Of a DNA stretch of 38,972 nt, positions 15,299 to 22,738 are shown one piece after another. The position numbers and the translations under genes are program-made. The notes below the pieces were generated by a model, which saw only the letters and a program-made list of their open reading frames with translations, was not told where the DNA came from and did not search any database. The DNA lies in NCBI GenBank assembly GCA_963526495.1, contig CAURNT010000010.1, positions 1 through 38,972 on the forward strand, in the 5' to 3' direction. Positions within the stretch are counted from its first letter, which is position 1; every line of letters starts with the position of its first letter. Source of the stretch: CAURNT01 sp963526495. Its GTDB lineage: Bacteria > Fusobacteriota > Fusobacteriia > Fusobacteriales > Leptotrichiaceae.

Positions 15299-16603
15299 AT
15301 GAATACTTTAATATATGTTTTATTTTATATTATAACAGCCTTAATGTTAATATCATATTTATTTAAAGAAAAATTAATTGTATCATATATTGATAAATTT
15401 TCTGATTTTTTTGTAAATAAATTAAAAATTGACAAGCTTAATTTGAGTAGAAATTTTTTATACATTATAAATGCTTTATTTTTATTAAATATTTCATTTA
15501 TTACTTTAAAGATAAATTTTGGTTATGATGAAGTTTTACCTATAAAAAATAAAGTTATGTTTTTATCTGTAATAATTAATTTTATAGTATTTTTAGTTAT
15601 TTATATAAAGAAAAACTATTTAACTGGTCTTTTAATATTTAATACAATTTTATTAGTTTTTGGAAGATCTATGATAGGTATAGATGATATTTATTTTACT
15701 TATTTAATAATAGCATCTATAGTTTATCTTATGATCTACATTATCTTTGATTCTGAAAATGAAAAGAAAATCTCATTTAGAAGATATTTTAATACAATTT
15801 ATGTAATTTTATTAGTTGTTGTAATACAAAGTTATTATTTAGGAAATTATGTAATACCTACAGGTTCAATGGAACCAACTATATTAGTTGGAGATAGAAT
15901 TTTTGCTAACAATATTATTTATAAATTTAAAAATCCTAAGGTTGGTGATATTATTGCATTCAAAGAACCTTTAGACAACAAGACTATGTATACAAAAAGA
16001 ATAACAGGTTCTTTTGGAGATAGTTTAAGAATAGATGAAAATTCTGGAACTTTATATCTTAATTCAAAAGATTCTAATTTAGGGAGAAAATATAGCGTTG
16101 ATGGTTTGTTAAAATTATTTGGAAATCCAGAAATATATATACCTAAAAAAGGAGATAATGTTAAATTAAAAAATATAGTTATGTATGATGAAACTAATAA
16201 TCAATTTAGCTTAATAACTAATGAAGAATTTTTAAAAATGAATATTTCTGAAGACTTGTATAAAGATATATTTGGATTATTTAATACACAAACACCAGAA
16301 CAAGTTTCAAAACTTACAAAATTTAATCTTAATGGTAAAAGATTTACCTATATTTTGACAGATTCTAATGATAGATTTATATTGCCTATACTAGATTTTA
16401 AATATAGTAAAAATGATATGAAAAAATTATTGAATAATGAAGAAATAACATTAACTGATGATTACTATATGGCTATGGGAGATAATACAACTAATAGTAA
16501 TGATTCAAGATTCTTTGGTTATGTTAAAAAAAGTAGAATTTATGGTAGATTATTAGTTAGATGGTATCCTTTAAATAGACTAGGATTTATAGGTAATGAA
16601 TAA
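15299..16603 (+). CDS. lepB: Signal peptidase I with long multi-TM N-terminal domain
   Basis: 434 residues. The S26 catalytic Ser190 is in PTGSMEPT, the general base Lys233 in YTKRITG, and the final conserved box is GDNTTNSNDSRFFGYV. It removes signal peptides from exported preproteins. Unlike the usual one or two TM helices, about six hydrophobic segments precede the active site (near 2-22, 52-70, 87-104, 106-124, 133-150, 164-181). An insertion of roughly 100 residues lies between the Lys box and the final box. SD GGAGGG. It overlaps rimI by 8 nt and is preceded by the attenuator-like structure. Confidence 0.92.
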   Translation: MNTLIYVLFYIITALMLISYLFKEKLIVSYIDKFSDFFVNKLKIDKLNLSRNFLYIINALFLLNISFITLKINFGYDEVLPIKNKVMFLSVIINFIVFLVIYIKKNYLTGLLIFNTILLVFGRSMIGIDDIYFTYLIIASIVYLMIYIIFDSENEKKISFRRYFNTIYVILLVVVIQSYYLGNYVIPTGSMEPTILVGDRIFANNIIYKFKNPKVGDIIAFKEPLDNKTMYTKRITGSFGDSLRIDENSGTLYLNSKDSNLGRKYSVDGLLKLFGNPEIYIPKKGDNVKLKNIVMYDETNNQFSLITNEEFLKMNISEDLYKDIFGLFNTQTPEQVSKLTKFNLNGKRFTYILTDSNDRFILPILDFKYSKNDMKKLLNNEEITLTDDYYMAMGDNTTNSNDSRFFGYVKKSRIYGRLLVRWYPLNRLGFIGNE

Positions 16604-16988
16604 GAAAAATTTAGAATTAATGTTAAAAATTCATAATGAAAATTTTTTAGATATTAAAAATATTAAAGATTTTGATGCATTTTATAAAAATTCAAGGTAT
16701 AATATATATGAAGAGTATTTTGAAAATATTTTTGCTGGTTATTTAATTACCTATGATAATGTAGATAGTTTAGATATTTTTGAAATTGCAGTCGATAAAA
16801 ATTTTAGAAAAAAAGGACTAGCATCTAAATTATTAAATAGGATAAATGATGAAAGAAAAATATTATTAGAAGTATCTGAGAAAAATAAGGTTGCAATAAA
16901 TCTATATAAAAAAAATGGATTTAAAATGATTTCTAGGAGAAAAAATTATTATTTAGATGGAAGTGATGCCATTGTAATGATAAGATAG
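16596..16988 (+). CDS. rimI: Ribosomal-protein-alanine N-acetyltransferase-like GNAT
   Basis: 130 residues, a compact GNAT. The acetyl-CoA loop is RKKGLASKLL, followed by ILLEVSEKNKVAINLYKKNGFK, the RimI-type motif B. It probably acetylates an N-terminal alpha-amino group such as that of S18, though GNAT substrates are hard to predict. Its start overlaps the lepB stop by 8 nt with a weak SD (AGGT), so its translation likely depends on lepB. The usual tsaB/tsaD neighbours are absent. Confidence 0.82.
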   Translation: MNKKNLELMLKIHNENFLDIKNIKDFDAFYKNSRYNIYEEYFENIFAGYLITYDNVDSLDIFEIAVDKNFRKKGLASKLLNRINDERKILLEVSEKNKVAINLYKKNGFKMISRRKNYYLDGSDAIVMIR

Positions 16989-16996
16989 GAGGCTAT

Positions 16997-18568
16997 ATGT
17001 CTGGTTTTTTAAGTATTGTTTTACATGCACATTTACCTTATGTAAGACATCCGGAGTATGAAGAATTTTTAGAAGAAGATTGGCTATATGAAGCTATTAC
17101 GGAAACATATATTCCAATTTTGAAAATGTTTGATAATTTGAAAAATGATAATATTGATTTTAATATTACGATGACTATATCGGGTACATTAGCAAATATG
17201 TTAAATGATCCTTTACTTCAAAATAGATATATTAAACATTTAGATAAAATGATTGAATTTTGTCAATTAGAATTAAATAGATTAAAGGAATATCCTGATA
17301 TGCATAAAGTTGCACTTCATAATTATAAGTTATATAATGGAAGTAAAGAATATTATACTAGATATTCAGGAAACTTATTAGGTAGATTTAAATATTATCA
17401 AGATTTAGGTAATTTAGAAATAATACCAGTAACTGCAACTCATGGAATGTTGCCTATGATGAAAGATATACCTAATGCTGTTCGTGCACAGGTAAGGATG
17501 GCTAAAATGGATTATATGAAACACTTTGGAAGAGAACCTAAAGGTATTTGGCTTGCAGAATGTGCTTATTATAACGGACAAGACTCTTATTTAAAAGAAG
17601 AAGGAATAAGATATTTCTTAGTGGATGCTCATGGTATTTTAAATTCAAATCCAAGACCAATATATGGTGTATACTCATCAGTGTATACTAAAAATGGAAT
17701 TGCCGCTTTTGCAAGAGATTTAGAATCATCAGAACAAGTATGGTCTTCAGAAGTTGGTTATCCTGGAGATGGAGATTATAGAGAATTTCACAAAGATGTA
17801 GCTTATGAGTTAGATTATGATTATGTTAAACCATATTTACATAGTGATGGAATAAGACGTAATATGGGTATAAAATATCATGCAATAACTGATAAAAATG
17901 GAACTTATAAAAAAGTATACGATCCAGATGTGGCAAGAAATAAAGCGATAGGTCATGCATATAATTTTGTATTTAATAGAAGTAAACAGCTTGAATATTT
18001 GTCAAGTAAGATGAAATATAGAAAACCTATAATAGTATCACCTTATGATGCTGAACTTTATGGTCATTGGTGGTATGAAGGACCAATATTTTTAGAATAT
18101 ATATTTAGAGCAATTAAAGAAAGTAATTTTTCAAGTATTACACCATCTAAGTATTTAGATATATATAAAGTTAATCAAATTGTAGATTTGAGTATGTCTA
18201 GTTGGGGAGCTAATGGTTATTTTGATGTTTGGGTAGACGGGTCAAATGATTATATTTATAGACATTTACATAAAGCAGCAGAAAAAATGATAGAAATATC
18301 TAAAATTGAAACTGAAAATCCTCTTATGATCAGAGCTTTAAATCAAGCAAGTAGAGAACTGTTGATGGCGCAAACTTCTTGTTGGCCGTTTATTATGTTT
18401 ACTAAGACTATGGTTGGATATGCTCAGAAAAAAGTTAGTGATCATACTTATAGATTATTTAAACTTTATGAAGATATAAAAAATAATAGTATAGATGAAG
18501 AATGGTTATCTGAAATTGAAAATAGAGATAATATATTTAGTAATATAGATTATAAGATATTTAGATAA
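16997..18568 (+). CDS. GH57 1,4-alpha-glucan branching enzyme
   Basis: 523 residues, matching the length and order of GH57 (DUF1957) branching enzymes. It begins LSIVLHAHLPYVRHPEYEEF; the catalytic nucleophile is probably Glu188 in GIWLAECAYYNGQD and the acid Asp351 in SPYDAELYGHWWYEGP. It then has the alpha-helical C-terminal region. It forms alpha-1,6 branches in glycogen-like polymers in the cytoplasm. No glgA, glgC or glgP is next to it. SD AGGAGG; the stop lies in the stem of the terminator. Confidence 0.9.
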   Translation: MSGFLSIVLHAHLPYVRHPEYEEFLEEDWLYEAITETYIPILKMFDNLKNDNIDFNITMTISGTLANMLNDPLLQNRYIKHLDKMIEFCQLELNRLKEYPDMHKVALHNYKLYNGSKEYYTRYSGNLLGRFKYYQDLGNLEIIPVTATHGMLPMMKDIPNAVRAQVRMAKMDYMKHFGREPKGIWLAECAYYNGQDSYLKEEGIRYFLVDAHGILNSNPRPIYGVYSSVYTKNGIAAFARDLESSEQVWSSEVGYPGDGDYREFHKDVAYELDYDYVKPYLHSDGIRRNMGIKYHAITDKNGTYKKVYDPDVARNKAIGHAYNFVFNRSKQLEYLSSKMKYRKPIIVSPYDAELYGHWWYEGPIFLEYIFRAIKESNFSSITPSKYLDIYKVNQIVDLSMSSWGANGYFDVWVDGSNDYIYRHLHKAAEKMIEISKIETENPLMIRALNQASRELLMAQTSCWPFIMFTKTMVGYAQKKVSDHTYRLFKLYEDIKNNSIDEEWLSEIENRDNIFSNIDYKIFR

Positions 18569-18597
18569 GAGTAGAGCTTCTACTCTTATTTTCTTTT
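18565..18597 (+). terminator. Terminator after the branching enzyme
   Basis: 11-bp perfect stem ATAAGAGTAGA (18565-18575) / TCTACTCTTAT (18579-18589), loop GCT, then TTTTCTTTT. The 5' arm includes the stop codon. It lies just before the SD of the cysteine desulfurase gene, so that gene either depends on readthrough or has a promoter inside the upstream gene that I did not find. Confidence 0.85.
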
Positions 18598-18606
18598 GGA
18601 GGTAAA

Positions 18607-19728
18607 ATGATATATTTTGATAATTCTGCAACGACTAAAGTAAAAAAAGAAGTTAAAGAGGAAATGTTAAAAGTTATGGATGAATACTTTGCAAATCTTG
18701 ATGCAAATTATACGATCTCTTTAAAATTTAGTAAATATTTAGAGGAAAAGAAAAAAATTTTAAAAGATAGATTAGGATTAAATCCTAATGAATTTGTGTT
18801 TACTACTGGGGGAGGAGAAGCTAATAATATAGCATTAACAAGTGTAATTAGAAAATATAAAAAAGGTCATTTTTTAATATCTAGTATAGAACATGCAAGT
18901 GTAGAAATATGTGCTAAAGAATTATCTCAAGAAGGTTATGAATTAGAATATATACCAGTTGATGGATACGGTAATATAGACCTTGAGTATTTGAAAAATG
19001 CAATAAGAGAAGATACTATACTTGTATCAATTATAGGAGTTAATAATGAGCTTGGAACTGTTCAAAATATTAAAGAAATAGGTGAAATAATTAAAAATAA
19101 AAATAAAAATACATATTTACATATAGATTTTGTACAAGGATTAAATCATATAGATGTTGATTTTTCAAAAATTAAAGTAGATTTACTTAGTATTAGTTCT
19201 CATAAAATAGGAGGTCCTAAAGGTATAGGAGCTTTATATATATCTAAAAATGTTAAATATAAGGAACAGATATACGGAGAAAATAATTCTAATGGATTAA
19301 TACATAGAACATTTCCAAATGAATTAGTTTGTGGATTTTTAAAAGCAATAAGTTTATACAAAAAAGAGGATATAGAAAAAATAAAAAAAATAAAAGAGTA
19401 TTATATATCTAAATTAAGTGAAATAAAAAATGTCGATATAAATACTCCGATTAATTCATCACCCTCTATAGTAAATATTTCATTTAAAGGTGTTAGGGCA
19501 GAGGTGCTTCTTAATTATTTATCAACAAATGATATATATGTATCTACGGGGTCTGCTTGTTCGGGTAATAAAGGAGATAGCAAAATACTTAAAGCGATAA
19601 ATCTTAATCAAGAAAGTATAAACGGAAGTATAAGAGTAAGTTTTTCGTGTGAAAATACATTTGAAGAAATAGATATGTTTTTTGATATACTTACACCTTT
19701 CTTAGAAATGGCTAGAAGTATCAAATAA
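18607..19728 (+). CDS. Cysteine desulfurase, NifS/IscS family
   Basis: 373 residues, class V PLP enzyme. It begins IYFDNSATTKV; the PLP lysine is Lys200 in SSHKIGGPKG and the catalytic Cys318 is in STGSACSG, followed by the C-terminal IRVSFS segment that aligns with the family end. It transfers sulfur from cysteine for Fe-S clusters, tRNA thiolation or thiamine. No IscU, MnmA or ThiI gene is adjacent, so the sulfur acceptor cannot be read from context. It is closest to the short NifS-like group rather than SufS. SD GGAGG. Confidence 0.92.
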   Translation: MIYFDNSATTKVKKEVKEEMLKVMDEYFANLDANYTISLKFSKYLEEKKKILKDRLGLNPNEFVFTTGGGEANNIALTSVIRKYKKGHFLISSIEHASVEICAKELSQEGYELEYIPVDGYGNIDLEYLKNAIREDTILVSIIGVNNELGTVQNIKEIGEIIKNKNKNTYLHIDFVQGLNHIDVDFSKIKVDLLSISSHKIGGPKGIGALYISKNVKYKEQIYGENNSNGLIHRTFPNELVCGFLKAISLYKKEDIEKIKKIKEYYISKLSEIKNVDINTPINSSPSIVNISFKGVRAEVLLNYLSTNDIYVSTGSACSGNKGDSKILKAINLNQESINGSIRVSFSCENTFEEIDMFFDILTPFLEMARSIK

Positions 19729-19730
19729 AC

Positions 19731-19759
19731 TTGAAATTATAGCTATAAATGTGTATAAT
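19731..19759 (+). promoter_or_regulatory. Promoter of asnS
   Basis: TTGAAA (19731-19736), 17-bp spacer, TATAAT (19754-19759): near-perfect consensus right after the preceding stop codon. Confidence 0.85.
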
Positions 19760-19775
19760 TATAATATAATTTTAG

Positions 19776-19809
19776 AAAGGAGAGTATGTATATCATACAA
19801 TTATTATGA
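19776..19809 (+). promoter_or_regulatory. asnS leader: strong SD, mini-ORF and spacer hairpin
   Basis: A strong SD (AAAGGAGAG, 19776-19784) lies 21 nt before the asnS ATG, too far for direct use. It precedes a 7-codon ORF (ATG 19786, peptide MYIIQLL) whose TGA overlaps the asnS ATG. The same stretch contains a hairpin GTATG / CATAC (19784-19788 / 19794-19798) that, if formed, would shorten the SD-ATG distance to about 7 nt. Confidence 0.6.
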
Positions 19810-21188
19810 AATTAAGAGAATTACAAATAAATACAGAAAACTATTTAGGAAAAGAAGTTGAATTAAATGGTTGGGTAAAAAAAATAAGAGATCAAAAAAG
19901 TTTTGGATTTATAGAATTTAATGATGGTACTTTTTTTAAAGGAATGCAAGTAGTATTTGATGAAACTTTAGAAAATTTTGAAGAAGTATCAAAATTAACT
20001 ATATATTCATCAATAAAAGTAATAGGTGAAGTAGTATCCTCACCTGCTAAAGGACAAAGTTTTGAAATAAAAGCTAAAAAAATATCAATTTATGATAAAG
20101 CTAGTATAGAAAATCCTTTACAAAATAAGAGACATGGTTTTGATTTTTTAAGAACTATAGCACATTTAAGACCAAGAACTAATACTTTTAATGCAGTATT
20201 TAGAGTTAGATCTTTATTAGCATATGCTATACATAAATTCTTTATGGAACAAAATTTCGTATATGTTCAAACTCCTTTATTTACGGGAATAGATGCAGAA
20301 GGTGCTGGAGAAATGTTCCAAGTAACTACATTAGATTTAAATAATGTTCCTAAAAATGATGAAGGTAAGATAGATTATAAAAAAGATTTCTTTGAAAAAC
20401 CAGCATTTTTAACAGTTACAGGTCAACTTCATGTTGAAACTTTTACATCTGCATTCCATAATACATATACTTTTGGTCCAACATTTAGAGCAGAAGAATC
20501 ATTTACTACAAGACATGCTGCTGAATTTTGGATGATAGAACCTGAAATGGCATTTGCAGATCTTGAAGCAAATATGGATGTTGCAGAAAATATGATTAAA
20601 TATATTATAAAATATGTATTGGAAAATGCTAAAGAAGAAATGGAATTCTTTAATACCTTCATAGAAAAAGGTTTATTAGATAAGCTGCAAAATGTTTTAG
20701 ATAATGAATTTGCACGTGTTACATATACAGAAGCTGTTGAAATATTGAAAAATTCAAAAAAACAATTTGATGTACCTGTTGAATGGGGTATGGATTTAAA
20801 AACAGAGCATGAAAGATATTTAGCAGAAGAAGTATTTAAAAAGCCTGTATTTTTAACAGATTATCCTAAAGATATTAAAGCATTCTATATGAAACTTAAT
20901 ACAGATGGGAAAACTGTAAGAGCTATGGATTTATTAGCACCGGGAATAGGTGAAATAGTAGGAGGAAGTCAAAGAGAAGATGATTATAATAAATTAATAG
21001 CTGTAATGGATGAAAAAGGATTAGATAGAGAATCATATAAATGGTATACTGATTTAAGAAGATTTGGTTCATTCCCACATTCAGGATATGGGTTAGGATT
21101 TGAAAGAATGTTAATGTATATAACTGGAATGGCAAATATTAGAGATGTAATACCTTTCCCAAGAACAGCTAAAAGTTTAGAGTATTAA
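19806..21188 (+). CDS. asnS: Asparaginyl-tRNA synthetase
   Basis: 460 residues, class IIb. The N-terminal OB-fold anticodon domain (about 1-115) has VELNGWVKKIRDQKSFGFIE. The catalytic domain has TGQLHVETFTSAFHNTYTFGPTFRAE (motif 2 region), AAEFWMIEPEMAFAD (AsnRS rather than AspRS signature) and motif 3 SGYGLGFERMLMYITG. It charges tRNA-Asn in the cytoplasm. Length is normal. No T-box is present; expression seems set by the consensus promoter and the unusual leader. Direct SD is lacking at the ATG. Confidence 0.96.
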   Translation: MKLRELQINTENYLGKEVELNGWVKKIRDQKSFGFIEFNDGTFFKGMQVVFDETLENFEEVSKLTIYSSIKVIGEVVSSPAKGQSFEIKAKKISIYDKASIENPLQNKRHGFDFLRTIAHLRPRTNTFNAVFRVRSLLAYAIHKFFMEQNFVYVQTPLFTGIDAEGAGEMFQVTTLDLNNVPKNDEGKIDYKKDFFEKPAFLTVTGQLHVETFTSAFHNTYTFGPTFRAEESFTTRHAAEFWMIEPEMAFADLEANMDVAENMIKYIIKYVLENAKEEMEFFNTFIEKGLLDKLQNVLDNEFARVTYTEAVEILKNSKKQFDVPVEWGMDLKTEHERYLAEEVFKKPVFLTDYPKDIKAFYMKLNTDGKTVRAMDLLAPGIGEIVGGSQREDDYNKLIAVMDEKGLDRESYKWYTDLRRFGSFPHSGYGLGFERMLMYITGMANIRDVIPFPRTAKSLEY

Positions 21189-21198
21189 TGGAGGTTTT

Positions 21199-21945
21199 AT
21201 GAAAAAATTTAAAAGGCTTATACCTATACTTTTATTTTTACCATTTTTAATGCGTGGAGATTTTTTAGATGAATTACAATCTATGGATGTTTTATTACAA
21301 CAAGGTAAATTTCAAGAAGCTTTAGATAAAGGAAGAGCTTTACAAAAAACTAACATATCTGATGAAGATAAAAAAGCATTACAAAATTTATTATCTAAAA
21401 TTGAAGAAAAGATTAAAAATGATTCTAAAAAAGAAATAGATAATTCAAATATTGTTAATAATAATGGTGAACCAAATTTTGAAACTGATGAAGTTTCAGA
21501 AGATGAAAATTTAGAAACAATATCAGATGGAACTGTAGCATATCCTGGTGATGAACTTAATGATGCAAGTAAGTATAAAGAATATGATAGATTAGAAGCG
21601 GAAGTATTAGCTTCTAAAAATCAAGATAATATTAATTCATTATTAAAAATATATATGAGAAGTGGATTATATGAAAGAGCTATGAAGCTAGGACAAAAAT
21701 CACGTGATCCTAGAAATATGTATATAGGCGCCTTAGCTGCTAGACTAACTGGTAGATATGATATTTCAATAAGTCAATATAGAAGAGTTATAAATTCTGA
21801 GCCAAATAATCTTGATGCGATACTTGGACTTGGACTTGCATACAGAGCTAATAAAGATAATTCAAATGCATCAAAATATTTAAGAATGTATATAGAAAAA
21901 GGGGGAAGAAATTCTAATGTAAATTCAGTTTTACAGGAATTATAA
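21199..21945 (+). CDS. Exported TPR-repeat protein
   Basis: 248 residues. Residues 1-19 form a signal peptide or anchor (KKFKRLIPILLFLPFLMRG). The segment about 23-75 is one helical repeat unit (LDELQSMDVLLQQGKFQEAL), about 76-115 is an acidic linker rich in Asn, Glu and Asp, and about 125-245 contains TPR-like repeats ending in AILGLGLAYRANKDNSNASKYL. It probably acts as a periplasmic or envelope scaffold; the partner is unknown. SD GGAGG, 10 nt after asnS and 4 nt before the DprA-like gene, so it belongs to this operon. Confidence 0.8.
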   Translation: MKKFKRLIPILLFLPFLMRGDFLDELQSMDVLLQQGKFQEALDKGRALQKTNISDEDKKALQNLLSKIEEKIKNDSKKEIDNSNIVNNNGEPNFETDEVSEDENLETISDGTVAYPGDELNDASKYKEYDRLEAEVLASKNQDNINSLLKIYMRSGLYERAMKLGQKSRDPRNMYIGALAARLTGRYDISISQYRRVINSEPNNLDAILGLGLAYRANKDNSNASKYLRMYIEKGGRNSNVNSVLQEL

Positions 21946-21949
21946 AAAT

Positions 21950-22738
21950 ATGGGGTGGATTAGTTTGAGTCAAAAAATATCACCAAACCTAGTTTATGAT
22001 TATATATATAGGTTTGGTGATATCTATAATTGCTATGAAAATTTAAAAAAAGAAAATTGTAATTTAGAACTATTGTTAAATGTTAAAGAGTCTTTTGGTA
22101 AAGATGAGGAAATATTGGAATATATTAAAAGTAGAAATATAAGAATAATATATTGCAATGATGAAAAATTTCCTAAAAATATTAAAGAATCTGGTTATAA
22201 AATACCATATATATTTTATAGAGGAAATTATGATTTACTGAATAAGAAAATTTTAGGATTAAACTATAACAATAAATTACTAACTTTAACAAGAAATAAT
22301 TTAAAAAGTATATTAAATTCGATAGATATTGATGTAGTTTTGGCTATAAATTCAATTAGTGAATCTGATATATTTATTTCTTCTATTATTAATAGAAATT
22401 GTATATATGTAACTACTAGTATAGAGAAATTTGAAGAAAATTTTCAAGATTTATATGTATCCTTGTTAATAAATGAAAAAGATAAAAATAATGCTTATTT
22501 TTTAACCAATATGTTGATTTCTTGTATTTCAAATAGTATATATATACCTGAAAGCAATATTTATACAAGAGCGATGCTTAGTGCCAATATTAGTATAGAT
22601 TTAGAGCGAAAGATATATGTAACTGGAGGATTTGGTAAAAGTTTTTCGGGTTGTAATTATTTATTAAGAAATAATTATGCAATAGCAATAGGAAATAGTA
22701 GTGATATAGAGATGTTTGAGGAGGATATAGATGGCTAA
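21950..22738 (+). CDS. dprA: Degenerate DprA/Smf-like protein
   Basis: 262 residues, shorter than typical DprA (about 300-370). Position directly before topA and xerC is the usual dprA place. Sequence traces agree: IIYCNDEKFPKNIKESGYKIPYIFYRGNYDLL resembles the DprA entry to its Rossmann fold, and the C-terminal part (residues about 205-262) resembles the family's NR.iA...S.GCN.L segment. The key GSRxxS and SGxAxGID nucleotide/ssDNA motifs are absent. It may be inactive for RecA loading. ATG 21950 has a weak SD (AGGAA); a TTG at 21965 after GGGTGG is an alternative start. It overlaps topA by 8 nt. Confidence 0.6.
   Translation: MGWISLSQKISPNLVYDYIYRFGDIYNCYENLKKENCNLELLLNVKESFGKDEEILEYIKSRNIRIIYCNDEKFPKNIKESGYKIPYIFYRGNYDLLNKKILGLNYNNKLLTLTRNNLKSILNSIDIDVVLAINSISESDIFISSIINRNCIYVTTSIEKFEENFQDLYVSLLINEKDKNNAYFLTNMLISCISNSIYIPESNIYTRAMLSANISIDLERKIYVTGGFGKSFSGCNYLLRNNYAIAIGNSSDIEMFEEDIDG

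Noticed and set aside
20429..21135. Two minus-strand open frames inside asnS
   Set aside because: Fully contained in a conserved essential gene, without initiation signals.
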